Below, one piece after another: positions 53,066 to 62,425 of a DNA stretch of 64,000 bases; position 1 is the first letter of the stretch, and every line of letters starts with the position of its first letter. The notes under the pieces were generated by a model, which was not told the DNA's origin, did no database searches, and worked only from the letters and a program-made list of their open reading frames with translations. A program made the translations under genes and the position numbers. The DNA lies in contig NZ_LMMP01000034.1 of assembly GCF_001422815.1 (NCBI RefSeq), positions 133,442 through 197,441 on the forward strand, in the 5' to 3' direction. The stretch comes from Methylobacterium sp. Leaf91 (lineage in GTDB: Bacteria > Pseudomonadota > Alphaproteobacteria > Rhizobiales > Beijerinckiaceae).

Positions 53066-55984
53066 ATGAGCGATACGAATAATCCGGGCGACAAGACGCA
53101 GGCACGACCCCCCTCGAAGCCGCTGTCCTTGAAGCGCCCGATCGAGCAGGGAACGGTGCGTCAGAGCTTCTCCCATGGCCGCTCCAAGCAGGTCGTGGTC
53201 GAGACTGTGAAGCGCCGTGTCATCGGGGCGGCACCGGCCGCTCCTGTTCGCGAAACGCAACCGGTCGCTCCGGCGTCCCGTGTGGCGCCGCCCGCTCCCG
53301 CGGTCCCGCGTCCCGCCCAGCGGGCGGCGTCCGGCGTCGTGCTTCGGACATTGAGCGAGCAGGAGCGCGATGCACGCGCCGCTGCCCTCGCCGATGCCCA
53401 GCGACGTGAGCAGGAAGCCCGCCGCAAGGTCGAGGAAGAGGCTGCAGCGCAGCGTGCTCGCGAGGCTGAGGAAGCCCGCCAGCGCGAGGCCGAGGAGCGT
53501 CGCCGCCAGGAAGAGGAGCGTCAGCGCGCCGAGGAGCAGGCTCGCCTGCGTGCCGAGGAAGAGGCTGCTCGCGAGGCGGCTCGCGCTGCCGAAGCCGCAG
53601 CCAAGGAAGCCGCCGCGGCGGCTCCTGCCGCAGCTGCTCCGTCTGCGCCCGCACGGCCCGTTTCCAAGACCGTGCCGATGGCTCCTGTCTCGGCTCCGAT
53701 CTCGTCGGCCCCGAAGCCCGCTCCGGCAGCACCCGCTCCCGCTCCCGCACCGCAGGCTGCGGCGCCCGCGCGTCCAGCTCCCGCTGCCCGTCCCCCTCTG
53801 ACGGCTCGCCCGACGCCTGCAGAGCCGCGCAAGACCATCACGGCCGACGTGCGCAAGCCGCGCGATTTGAACTTCATGGCCCGCCCGGCTCCCGCACCCG
53901 AGCCTGAGGCGGCTCCCACCGCTGCCACGGCCGCACGTCCGGCCGGTGCGACGCCTGCCGCCCGCGCGCCGGGTCGGCCTCAGGCTGCCGAGGAGGAGAG
54001 CGAGCAGAAGCGCGTCATCCGCCGCCCTGGCATGCCGCTTAAGATCATCACGCCGCCCAAGACACCCAAGCAGCCGGGCGGCGACCGTAATCGTGGGCGC
54101 CTGACCATCGCCACCGCCACGTCGGGCGAGGACGAACGTACACGCTCCGTTGCTTCGTTCCGTCGCCGCCAGCAGCGCATGAGCGGCAACCGGCAGGTGG
54201 AGCAGAAAGAGAAGCTCTCCCGCGAGGTGACGATCCCCGAGACGATCACCATCCAGGAACTCGCCAACCGCATGTCGGAGCGGGCAGTGGACGTGATTCG
54301 CCTGCTCATGAAGCAGGGTGAGATCCACAAGATCACCGACGTGATCGATTCGGATTCTGCCCAGCTCATCGCCGAGGAACTCGGCCACACCGTACGCCGC
54401 GTCGCCGAGTCCGATGTCGAAGAGGGCTTGTTCAACGACGAGCCGGATCTCGAAGAGGATCTCGATCCGCGTCCGCCCGTCGTGACCATCATGGGCCATG
54501 TCGATCACGGCAAGACCTCGCTGCTCGACGCCATCCGCAAGACGGCCGTCGTCTCCGGCGAAGCCGGTGGCATCACGCAGCATATCGGCGCGTATCAGGT
54601 CGCATCGCCATCCGGTGACATGGTCACCTTCATCGACACCCCCGGCCACGCGGCGTTCACCTCCATGCGCGCCCGTGGCGCCAAGGTGACGGATATCGTC
54701 GTGCTCGTGGTGGCGGCCGATGACGGTGTCATGCCCCAGACGGTGGAGGCGATCAGCCACGCGAAGGCGGCCGGCGTGCCGCTCATCGTGGCGATCAACA
54801 AGATCGACAAACCCGATGCGAACCCGCAGCGGGTGCGTACCGAGCTTCTGCAGCATGACATACAGGTCGAGTCCATGGGCGGCGAGACCCTGGAATTCGA
54901 AGTCTCCGCCAAGACCGGCGACGGTCTGCCGGATCTCCTCGAAGGTCTGCAGCTGCAGGCCGAAATCTTGAACCTGCGTGCCAACGAGGCACGCGACGGC
55001 GAGGGTACGGTCATCGAGGCCAAGCTCGATCGCGGTCGCGGTCCCGTCGCCACGGTGCTCGTGCAGCGCGGCACCCTCTTCACCGGCGACATCGTCGTTG
55101 CTGGTGCCGAGTGGGGGCGTGTCCGCGCCCTCATCGACGACAAGGGCGAGAGCATCCCTTATGCCGGCCCGTCGGTGCCGGTGGAGGTACTCGGCTTCAA
55201 CGGAACTCCGGATGCGGGCGACCGCGTGGCGGTGGTACCGAACGAAGCCCGTGCCCGCGAAGTCACCGAGTATCGCGCCCGTCAGAAGCGTGAGCGGATT
55301 GCTGCACGAACTGGCGGTGCGAACCGCTCGCTCGTGGACATGATGCGCGACCTGAAGGAAGGCCTCGGCCGCAAGGAACTGGCTCTCGTCATCAAGGGCG
55401 ACGTGCAGGGTTCAGTGGAAGCCATCATCGGCGCGTTGGAGAAGCTCGGCAACGACGAGGTGTCAGCGCGCATTCTGCTCGCGGGCGTCGGCGGCATCAC
55501 CGAGTCGGACGTGACCTTGGCGGAGGCTTCGAAGGCCGTCGTCATCGGCTTCAACGTGCGTGCCCATAAGGAAGCGCGCGAGTCAGCCGAGAACAAGGGC
55601 GTCGAGATCCGCTACTACAACATCATCTACGACCTCGTGGATGACATCAAAGCGACCCTCTCGGGCATGCTGCCGCCGACCCTGCGCGAAGAGCGCCTCG
55701 GTGAGGCGCAGATCCTGCAGATCTTCGACGTGTCGAAGGTCGGCAAGATTGCCGGTTGTCGCGTCACCGACGGTGTCGTGCAGCGTGGCGCACATGTCCG
55801 CCTGATCCGCGACAGCGTCGTGATCCACGAGGGCAAGCTGTCTCAGCTGAAGCGCCTCAAGGACGACGCGAAGGAAGTCGGTTCAGGTTACGAGTGCGGT
55901 ATGTCCTTCGAGAACTTCCAGGACATGCGTGCGGGTGACACGATCGAGTGCTACCGGGTCGAGGAGATCCGCCGCACGCTCTAA
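53066..55984 (+). CDS. infB: Translation initiation factor IF-2 (972 aa)
   Basis: A GTPase that places fMet-tRNA on the ribosome. The first 400 residues are a long low-complexity region: an Arg/Glu/Ala-rich coiled coil (about 95-185) followed by Pro/Ala repeats, typical of alphaproteobacterial IF-2. G motifs are [16 protein letters not shown] (G1), [17 protein letters not shown] (G3) and INKIDKP (G4). C-terminal domains follow, ending [18 protein letters not shown]. The start ATG follows the ylxR stop without a gap. A strong palindromic terminator follows. Confidence 0.98.
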   Translation: MSDTNNPGDKTQARPPSKPLSLKRPIEQGTVRQSFSHGRSKQVVVETVKRRVIGAAPAAPVRETQPVAPASRVAPPAPAVPRPAQRAASGVVLRTLSEQERDARAAALADAQRREQEARRKVEEEAAAQRAREAEEARQREAEERRRQEEERQRAEEQARLRAEEEAAREAARAAEAAAKEAAAAAPAAAAPSAPARPVSKTVPMAPVSAPISSAPKPAPAAPAPAPAPQAAAPARPAPAARPPLTARPTPAEPRKTITADVRKPRDLNFMARPAPAPEPEAAPTAATAARPAGATPAARAPGRPQAAEEESEQKRVIRRPGMPLKIITPPKTPKQPGGDRNRGRLTIATATSGEDERTRSVASFRRRQQRMSGNRQVEQKEKLSREVTIPETITIQELANRMSERAVDVIRLLMKQGEIHKITDVIDSDSAQLIAEELGHTVRRVAESDVEEGLFNDEPDLEEDLDPRPPVVTIMGHVDHGKTSLLDAIRKTAVVSGEAGGITQHIGAYQVASPSGDMVTFIDTPGHAAFTSMRARGAKVTDIVVLVVAADDGVMPQTVEAISHAKAAGVPLIVAINKIDKPDANPQRVRTELLQHDIQVESMGGETLEFEVSAKTGDGLPDLLEGLQLQAEILNLRANEARDGEGTVIEAKLDRGRGPVATVLVQRGTLFTGDIVVAGAEWGRVRALIDDKGESIPYAGPSVPVEVLGFNGTPDAGDRVAVVPNEARAREVTEYRARQKRERIAARTGGANRSLVDMMRDLKEGLGRKELALVIKGDVQGSVEAIIGALEKLGNDEVSARILLAGVGGITESDVTLAEASKAVVIGFNVRAHKEARESAENKGVEIRYYNIIYDLVDDIKATLSGMLPPTLREERLGEAQILQIFDVSKVGKIAGCRVTDGVVQRGAHVRLIRDSVVIHEGKLSQLKRLKDDAKEVGSGYECGMSFENFQDMRAGDTIECYRVEEIRRTL

Positions 55985-56006
55985 AAGCGACGCGGCTTGA
56001 CGAACC

Positions 56007-56045
56007 CGGCGGCTGCAGCGCGCGCTGCAGCCGCCGTTTTGTTTT
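56007..56045 (+). terminator. Palindromic terminator after infB
   Basis: CGGCGGCTGCAGCGC and its exact complement lie back to back (56007-56036), a 30-base perfect palindrome. TTTTGTTTT follows at 56037-56045. It may reduce transcription into rbfA and truB. Confidence 0.85.
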
Positions 56046-56126
56046 GCAGACGGCCGGTACGTCTGAGCGCCCCCGCAAAACGGGGCGCCCAGTCCAGGCG
56101 ATCCCGGATCCGAGACCCAAGCGACA

Positions 56127-56552
56127 ATGGCTCAGAAACCCAATCCTAGTGGTCCTTCGCAGCGCCAGCAGCGCGTGGCCGAACTTATCCGCCACGCCAT
56201 CGCAGAAGTGCTGCAGCGCGGCGACATCCAGGATCCTGTCCTGGGCTCGCATGTCATCACCGTGCCGGAAGTGCGTATGTCGCCCGATCTCAAGATCGCC
56301 ACGGCCTACATCATGCCGCTCGGCGGCCTCGACGAGAAACCGGTCATCGCGGCTCTTGAACGCAACAAGAAAGCACTGCGTCAGGAAGTTGCCCGCCGGG
56401 TGAATTTGAAATTTGCGCCCGATCTACGCTTCCTGCGAGACGAGACCTTCGACGAAGCGGATCGGATCGACGCCCTTCTCAGGTCCGAGAAGGTGCGGCG
56501 CGATCTCGAATCGCAGCCGCGCGATGCGGACGAGCCAGACGCAGGCGCGTAG
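56127..56552 (+). CDS. rbfA: Ribosome-binding factor A (141 aa)
   Basis: A KH-like protein needed for 16S rRNA 5' processing and 30S maturation. [22 protein letters not shown] and [20 protein letters not shown] match the family, and [18 protein letters not shown] is the usual end. About 20 residues of acidic tail follow. The gene lies between the infB terminator and truB. Confidence 0.95.
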   Translation: MAQKPNPSGPSQRQQRVAELIRHAIAEVLQRGDIQDPVLGSHVITVPEVRMSPDLKIATAYIMPLGGLDEKPVIAALERNKKALRQEVARRVNLKFAPDLRFLRDETFDEADRIDALLRSEKVRRDLESQPRDADEPDAGA

Positions 56553-56693
56553 GTTCGGCCATCTCGACGAGGTTCATTAGACCCGGAAAGCGGACGCCTC
56601 GCGTTACACCCCATCAAGAACTGACCCTGGCGTCGATAGGGATTACGGAGCTGCCAAAGCTGCCGCTTCCATCGCGCCGCCGACGAGGACATC

Positions 56694-57719
56694 ATGATCA
56701 ACGATCCGACGATCGAGAATCCCGACGTCGCCACTCCCTCGCCCCACCGTTCCGGCGAGGAAAGACCCTCACAGGGTCGCCGCCAACAGCGCGGCCAAGC
56801 CTCCGACAGGCCCAAGCGTCGCGATGTGAACGGTTGGGTCATCCTGGACAAAGGCGTCGGAATGACCTCGACCCATGCGGTCGCGGTGGTGAAGCGTGCC
56901 TTCAATGCGAAAAAGGCGGGCCATGCCGGCACGCTCGATCCATTAGCCTCCGGCATCCTGCCTATCGCCCTCGGCGAGGCGACCAAGACCGTCCCCTTCG
57001 TCATGGATGGCCGCAAGGCCTACATCTTCACCGTGACCTGGGGCATCGAGACGGATACCGACGATGCGGAAGGCCGTCCGGTTGCGACAAGCGACACACG
57101 GCCGGACCACGCGCTCGTAGAGGCCGCGCTGCCCGCCTTCGTCGGAGCCATCGAGCAGGTGCCACCGCGCTACTCGGCGATCAAGATCGCCGGTGAACGT
57201 GCCTACGATCTCGCTCGCGACGGCGAAGTGGTGGAGCTCGTGGCGCGTCCGGTCCAGATCGACCATCTCTCCGTGGTGGAACATACCCCCGATCGCACGA
57301 TCATCGCGGCAGAGTGCGGCAAGGGCACCTATGTGCGCGCCATCGCCCGCGATCTCGGCCGGGTGCTCGGCTGCTACGGGCATGTCTCCGCCTTGCGCCG
57401 TACGCGCGTCGGGCCCTTCGCGGAGGCTGAGTCCTGCCTCGTCGCCACCCTCGAAGAGGGCGGACCGGATGGAAACGCCGCACATCTCCGTCCGGTGGAG
57501 ACTGCGCTCGATGCGGTCGTTTCGGTGGCCGTCTCACGGGACATGGCGTTACGGCTCATGCGGGGCCAACCCGTCCTGCTGCGGGGACAAGATGCCCCCA
57601 CGGAAGGCAAGGCCTTTGCGACCTGCGGCGGCATCCTCGTGGCCGTAGGCGATGTCGAGCGCGGTGAACTCGTCCCGCACCGCGTTTTCCACCTTGGTGG
57701 TACCGCGCGTCAGTCGTGA
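56694..57719 (+). CDS. truB: tRNA pseudouridine(55) synthase TruB (341 aa)
   Basis: Makes pseudouridine 55 in the T loop of tRNAs. The catalytic Asp lies in GHAGTLDPLASGILPIALGE (motif II). NGWVILDKGVGMTSTHAVAVV precedes it, and RYSAIKIAGERAYDLARDGE and GTYVRAIARDLGRVLG follow. A 35-residue disordered N-terminal extension rich in Arg and Gln precedes the catalytic domain. Last gene of the translation cluster. The 181 bases after it hold no gene. Confidence 0.95.
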   Translation: MINDPTIENPDVATPSPHRSGEERPSQGRRQQRGQASDRPKRRDVNGWVILDKGVGMTSTHAVAVVKRAFNAKKAGHAGTLDPLASGILPIALGEATKTVPFVMDGRKAYIFTVTWGIETDTDDAEGRPVATSDTRPDHALVEAALPAFVGAIEQVPPRYSAIKIAGERAYDLARDGEVVELVARPVQIDHLSVVEHTPDRTIIAAECGKGTYVRAIARDLGRVLGCYGHVSALRRTRVGPFAEAESCLVATLEEGGPDGNAAHLRPVETALDAVVSVAVSRDMALRLMRGQPVLLRGQDAPTEGKAFATCGGILVAVGDVERGELVPHRVFHLGGTARQS

Positions 57720-57900
57720 AATAGGCAGAAGCACTGCTACCGATAGTAGTATCTTATCGAGCGCCGATTGTATCGACGGGCTCAAATTCTTCCGTTTAAC
57801 TTACGAGTTGTTGACGCTCACATATCCTTATCTCTCGCCGACAGCCGTTGGCGGGAGAGATTTACTTTTCCATTAGAAAGTTCGTTCTACGCGTGGCTCT

Positions 57901-59442
57901 ATGACGAGCCGAAGCGAACATTCTGCAACGATCCTGCTGACGCGCTTCCGCCGGGATACCAACGGTGCGATCGCCATTTTCTTCGGCCTGCTCGCTGTTC
58001 CCCTGCTGATGCTGTCGGGATTGGTAATCGATTACGGCGTGAATTCGATGGCCCAACAGGGTCTTCAGGATGCCGCCGATTCAACAGTTATCTCGCTGCT
58101 CAAGCTCCCAGTGGCTACGACAACTGTCGAGCTTCAGACCAGGGCCGAGAACCAGATCAGGGCTGCCGCTCCCAGGTTGGTGGACGCCGACACGAAGATC
58201 AGTGTTGCACGGGTGGAGAATACGATCACCGTTTCGGTCATGGCCAAGAGCCCGACCAGCGTGACCAGGATCGCGGGCTATAATTCCTTCCCTGTCTCAG
58301 TCACGGCAGCAGGTATACGCGGATCGGGCAATCTCGAGATCGCCCTCGTTCTCGACAATACCGGATCGATGAGCGGTTCGAAGATCACCAACTTGAAGGC
58401 AGCCGCTAACGACCTTGTCACGAGTCTGTTCAGAGAGGCCGATCCCGCTAAGCCCAACGCCCTGAAAATCGGAATCGTCCCGTTCTCGATGACCGTGAAT
58501 GTCGGTCCATCGAATGCAACCCAGTCATGGCTCGATAAGGATGCGAAGGCCTCCTATCACTCGGATATCTTTGTCTCCTCGGCGAACCGCCTGACCCTTT
58601 TCCGCCAAATGGGGGTCGCTTGGGGCGGGTGCGTCGAGAGCAGGCCAGCGCCCTACGACGTTCAGGATACACCGCCGTCGATCGCCAATCCCAATACCCT
58701 GTTCGTGCCCTTCTTCGCACCCGATGAATCCGATAACGACCGGAAAGCCGTCAACGATTACATGAGCGACTACACGACCACATCGACAGTGGCCGACCAT
58801 CGGACGCGGCAGGGCCAGATCATAAAATATTTCAGGAATCCCATCTTACAAAAGGGCCGGATCAGCGACACCGTCCCCTATCGCTACGGGCCCAATTCCG
58901 GATGCGAGCTCCAGCCCATCACGCGTCTCACCACGTCACAATCTACGCTCACCAACGCGATCAACGCGATGACCATCGTCGGCGATACGAACATCGCTAT
59001 GGGTCTGGTCTGGGGATGGCATCTGCTGTCGCCGAACGGCCCCTTCGCGGAGGGTGTGCCGTATGACGAAAAGAACACTCGGAAGTTCGTGATCCTGATG
59101 ACGGACGGACAGAACGCCTCCTCTGTCAGCTCGTCCGCGAATGCATCGATCTATTCTGGCCTCGGCTTCAGCTGGCAGAATCGTATGTGGACCAATGCCA
59201 ACACGACCGCGACCCGGACGGCGGCCATGAATGCACGGCTCTCAACCCTTTGCACGAACATAAAGAATGCGGGCATCACCATCTTTACGGTCCGCGTCGA
59301 GGTCACTGAAGGGGCCAGCGACATCCTCCGCAACTGTGCGAGCGGCACCGACAAGTTCTACGATGTCCAGAATTCCGCGACGCTGACCGACGCCTTCAGG
59401 GCTATTGGGTCGCAGATGAGCGAGATGCGGATTTCGCGATGA
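57901..59442 (+). CDS. TadG-like pilus-assembly protein with von Willebrand factor A domain (513 aa)
   Basis: The N-terminal segment (RRDTNGAIAIFFGLLAVPLL, then MLSGLVIDYG) is the TadE/TadG pseudopilin-like signal, in the inner membrane. The vWA domain has its metal site DNTGSMSGS starting at Asp152 and LMTDGQNAS near residue 400. TadG proteins help assemble Flp/Tad pili. No tad secretion genes (cpaA-F) are in the window. The next gene overlaps by ATGA. Confidence 0.9.
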   Translation: MTSRSEHSATILLTRFRRDTNGAIAIFFGLLAVPLLMLSGLVIDYGVNSMAQQGLQDAADSTVISLLKLPVATTTVELQTRAENQIRAAAPRLVDADTKISVARVENTITVSVMAKSPTSVTRIAGYNSFPVSVTAAGIRGSGNLEIALVLDNTGSMSGSKITNLKAAANDLVTSLFREADPAKPNALKIGIVPFSMTVNVGPSNATQSWLDKDAKASYHSDIFVSSANRLTLFRQMGVAWGGCVESRPAPYDVQDTPPSIANPNTLFVPFFAPDESDNDRKAVNDYMSDYTTTSTVADHRTRQGQIIKYFRNPILQKGRISDTVPYRYGPNSGCELQPITRLTTSQSTLTNAINAMTIVGDTNIAMGLVWGWHLLSPNGPFAEGVPYDEKNTRKFVILMTDGQNASSVSSSANASIYSGLGFSWQNRMWTNANTTATRTAAMNARLSTLCTNIKNAGITIFTVRVEVTEGASDILRNCASGTDKFYDVQNSATLTDAFRAIGSQMSEMRISR

Positions 59443-60023
59443 GGATCCGCTGGCCGTCCCGCCTGCTTTCGCGCTCATTCCGTGATTTTCCAGGCAATCG
59501 TCGCGGCGTAACGGCGGTCGAGTTCGGGATCGTCGGTGTTCCGTTCTTCATGCTGCTCGGTGCGTTGATCGAAGGCGCCATGTTGATGGTCGCCCAGATC
59601 TCGTTCGACAACGCCCTCGATCGGGCGGCGCGGGCCGTCTTCACCGGCACGTTTCAGCAAGGATCCAACAGTAGTAGTCCAGCGATCCGGCTCATTCAGG
59701 AAATGTGTAGAGGTGCCACGCTGTTCGACTGCAGCACGGACAAGATCAAGATCGAGGTCACTGCCACGGGGAGCAGCAACACCCTCGTGACCTGCTCGCC
59801 CTACGATAATGTGAGCCAGTCGATAGCGACGGGCTTCGGAAAGAAGTTCGAGTGTCCCAACGGAGACGACATCGTGACGATCTGCGCGATCGCGGCGATA
59901 CCTCGCTATTTTCCAACGTCGAAGCTGATGCTGCCGCCTCTCCCCAACAACGAGCAAATGATCCGTTCGATGGTGGTCTTTCGCGCGGAGCCATACGCGC
60001 AGGGAAAATGTCAGGCGAATTGA
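59439..60023 (+). CDS. TadE-family pseudopilin (194 aa)
   Basis: TadE-like signature RRGVTAVEFGIVGVPFFMLL with the conserved Glu28 in the prepilin-peptidase-type position. One membrane segment follows, then an exported domain with paired Cys (CRGATLFDC; TCSPY; FECPNGDDIVTIC). The ATG overlaps the stop of the vWA gene by four bases, and the next pseudopilin gene overlaps its stop by one base. It is a minor Flp-pilus component by family. Confidence 0.9.
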   Translation: MRIRWPSRLLSRSFRDFPGNRRGVTAVEFGIVGVPFFMLLGALIEGAMLMVAQISFDNALDRAARAVFTGTFQQGSNSSSPAIRLIQEMCRGATLFDCSTDKIKIEVTATGSSNTLVTCSPYDNVSQSIATGFGKKFECPNGDDIVTICAIAAIPRYFPTSKLMLPPLPNNEQMIRSMVVFRAEPYAQGKCQAN

Positions 60024-60601
60024 TGCGGGCGATCATTCAGTGTCGACGGATGATCACCGACCAGTCGGGCGTTTCCGCCATGGAATTCGCCCTCATCGCC
60101 CCCGTGATGATTCTGCTTTTCATGGGTTCGATCGAGTTGCCGCGTGCTTACACGACAGGACAGCATGCCAATCGCGCCGCGCGTTCCATGGCGGATCTGA
60201 TCTCCCGAACGACATTGACCACGACGGAGATAGAGGGCGTCTATAAACTTGGCCGCAACATCATGGCGCCCTACGACGCCAGCGGAGCAAAGATCGTCCT
60301 CACGGCGGCAGGCGTCTACCAGCAGAACGACGGATCCCTCATAGCCAAGGTCTGCTCGAGCACGGCGGTCAACGCCCCGAAATATGCAGCTTCCACGATC
60401 CTTGGTGCGCCACCCCCATCGGAAGCTATGAAGCGGGCTCGCTATGTCATCGCAAAGATGACGATCTCCTATAAGCCTGTCTTTCCTGTCTTTCCGGCGT
60501 TGACATCCTTCTCGTTCGAGAAAGAAGTGACTTGGCCAATTCGCGCCACCAACGGGAAGGAGATCATACTCCCCGGTGGCGTGCCCTGCCCCGCAACGTG
60601 A
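60023..60601 (+). CDS. Second TadE/TadF-like pseudopilin (192 aa)
   Basis: Signature DQSGVSAMEFALIAPVMILL with the conserved Glu, one membrane segment (FALIAPVMILLFMGSIELPR), then an exported domain with two Cys near the C-terminus. ATG 60023 (TGATG overlap with the previous stop) is used; ATG 60008 is also possible but has only three bases after AGGG. The three genes form a translationally coupled tadG–tadE–tadF-like set. Confidence 0.85.
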   Translation: MRAIIQCRRMITDQSGVSAMEFALIAPVMILLFMGSIELPRAYTTGQHANRAARSMADLISRTTLTTTEIEGVYKLGRNIMAPYDASGAKIVLTAAGVYQQNDGSLIAKVCSSTAVNAPKYAASTILGAPPPSEAMKRARYVIAKMTISYKPVFPVFPALTSFSFEKEVTWPIRATNGKEIILPGGVPCPAT

Positions 60602-60665
60602 CAGATCAATCGCAGTCCGTGGCGGCTGCGACGGCCTGCTGTCTCCGAGACAATCAGGACGACGA

Positions 60666-61835
60666 TCAGCGAGCCGGCAGCGCCGTCTCGATTACCCGAG
60701 CCCAGAGCGAGGCGCCGTACGGAATGGCGGCATCATTGAAATCATAATGCGGATGGTGGAGGCCTGCGCTGTCACCATTGCCCATGAAGATATAGGCGCC
60801 GGGCCGGTGAGCCAGCATGTAGGAGAAATCCTCCGCCGCCATCATCGGCGCGACATCACGCTCCACTCGTTCCTCGCCTACGATGCCCGCCGCCACGTCG
60901 GCGATGAAATCCGCTTCGGCCGGGTGGTTCTCGGTCACCGGATATCCGCCGCTGTAATCGACGCGGGCGGTGGCACCGTAGGCGGCGGCGGTGTTCGCCA
61001 CGATGGCGCCGATGCGCTCCTGCATGGTGGCGCGCACCGTCTTCGAAAGCGCGCGCATGGTGCCCCGCATGGTCACCTGCTGGGGTAGTACGTTGAAGGC
61101 ATCGCCGGCTTCGAGGGCACAGACCGACACCACGCCACTTTCCAGCGGGTTGATGCTACGCGCGACCACCGATTGCAGTGCGATCACGACATGGCTCGCC
61201 ACGAGAACGCTGTCGATGGCGAGATGCGGTTGCGCGGCATGGCCGCCGCGCCCTTCGATCGTGATGGTGAAGCGGTCGGTGGACGCCATGATCGGGCCGG
61301 GACGGATCGCGAAACGGCCGAGTTCCAGGCCCGGAATATTATGCAGGCCATAGACGGTCTCGACGCCGAAACGCTCCATCATCCCGTCTCGGACCATAGC
61401 TTCGCCGCCGCCGCCGCCCTCTTCCGCAGGCTGGAAGATCATCACTGCGGTCCCGTCGAAATCACGGGTCTCGGCGAGGTACTTGGCAGCGCCGAGAAGC
61501 ATCGCGGTATGGCCATCGTGGCCACAGGCATGCATCCGCCCCGGCGCGGTGGAACGATAGGCCAGATCCCGCACCTCCTGGATCGGCAGCGCGTCCATGT
61601 CTGCCCGCAGGCCGATGGCACGGTTCGAACCGTGCGACCGGCCCCGGATGAGGCCGACGACCCCGGTGCGGCCGATGCCGGTGGCAATCTCGTCACAGCC
61701 GAAATCCCGCAGCTTGTCGGCGACGAAGCCGGCAGTGCGATGGACGTCGTATTGCAGCTCCGGATGGGCGTGGAGGTCGTGCCGCCATGCGGTGATCTCA
61801 TCCGCCAGAGCTGCGATCCGGTCGACGATGGGCAT
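60666..61835 (-). CDS. M20-family amidohydrolase, hippurate-hydrolase type (389 aa)
   Basis: A metal-dependent amidohydrolase/aminoacylase. Metal-ligand segments are RMHACGHDGHTAMLLGAA and FQPAEEGGGGGEAM, with the catalytic Glu pair in the latter. RADMDALPIQE and GRGGHAAQPHLAIDSVL (dimerisation domain) are also typical. No signal peptide. Candidate substrates include N-acyl amino acids such as hippurate or indole-acetyl-amino acids; nothing in the neighbourhood decides. Confidence 0.92.
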   Translation of the reverse strand: MPIVDRIAALADEITAWRHDLHAHPELQYDVHRTAGFVADKLRDFGCDEIATGIGRTGVVGLIRGRSHGSNRAIGLRADMDALPIQEVRDLAYRSTAPGRMHACGHDGHTAMLLGAAKYLAETRDFDGTAVMIFQPAEEGGGGGEAMVRDGMMERFGVETVYGLHNIPGLELGRFAIRPGPIMASTDRFTITIEGRGGHAAQPHLAIDSVLVASHVVIALQSVVARSINPLESGVVSVCALEAGDAFNVLPQQVTMRGTMRALSKTVRATMQERIGAIVANTAAAYGATARVDYSGGYPVTENHPAEADFIADVAAGIVGEERVERDVAPMMAAEDFSYMLAHRPGAYIFMGNGDSAGLHHPHYDFNDAAIPYGASLWARVIETALPAR

Positions 61836-61975
61836 GGTGTCACGTCTCTTCGCGCGTCTTGGCTCGTCTCGGGCAGAGCCTCCCGACCATAGCGCATCCC
61901 AGCAAAGGCGAGGCCATTTAGATCGATTTAAAAGGCTACGGCCGACTGATCATGTGCAGAACGTGGCGCCAGGGG

Positions 61976-62425
61976 CTAGCGGGAGAGCGGCTTCGTCCGG
62001 CGAGGGCGTCGTGACTGTTGCGAATGCTCTGCGGCGAGGTCATCGAGAATGGGGCAATCCGGCCGGGAATCACCGCTGCAATGATCCGCAAGCGACGTCA
62101 GGGTGCGAGCCATCGCCTCCAACTCGCCGATGCGGCGACGCAGATCCGTCAGATGCTGCACGGCCAGGGCCTTCACCTGGGCGCTGGCACGTCCGCGATC
62201 CTGCCAAAGGGCGAGGAGGCCGGCGATATCCTCAACGGAAAAGCCGAGATCACGGGATCGGCGCACAAAGCGCAAGGTGTGCAAGTCGTTCTCGGCATAG
62301 AGCCGGTAACCGGAGGCCGTCCTGTCTGCCGGTGGCAGGAGGCCGGTCTCCTCATAATACCGGATCATCTTGGCCGAGACGCCCGTGGCCTTCGCCGCCT
62401 CGCCGATGGTGACGGAACCGCTCAT
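61976..62425 (-). CDS. cueR: CueR-type copper-sensing MerR regulator (149 aa)
   Basis: A MerR activator that senses Cu+ and related monovalent ions. Winged-helix N-terminus [26 protein letters not shown], then the coiled-coil dimer helix. The metal site has Cys116 and Cys124 in CSGDSRPDC (seven residues apart, as in CueR) and Ser81, the monovalent-metal marker. A C-terminal tail is basic. The ATG overlaps the copA stop by four bases, so it is coupled to copA and probably autoregulated with it. Confidence 0.9.
   Translation of the reverse strand: MSGSVTIGEAAKATGVSAKMIRYYEETGLLPPADRTASGYRLYAENDLHTLRFVRRSRDLGFSVEDIAGLLALWQDRGRASAQVKALAVQHLTDLRRRIGELEAMARTLTSLADHCSGDSRPDCPILDDLAAEHSQQSRRPRRTKPLSR

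Noticed and set aside
53030..54856. Open frame of 608 codons opposite infB
   Set aside because: Produced by the repetitive Ala/Pro/Glu codons of the IF-2 N-terminus read backwards.
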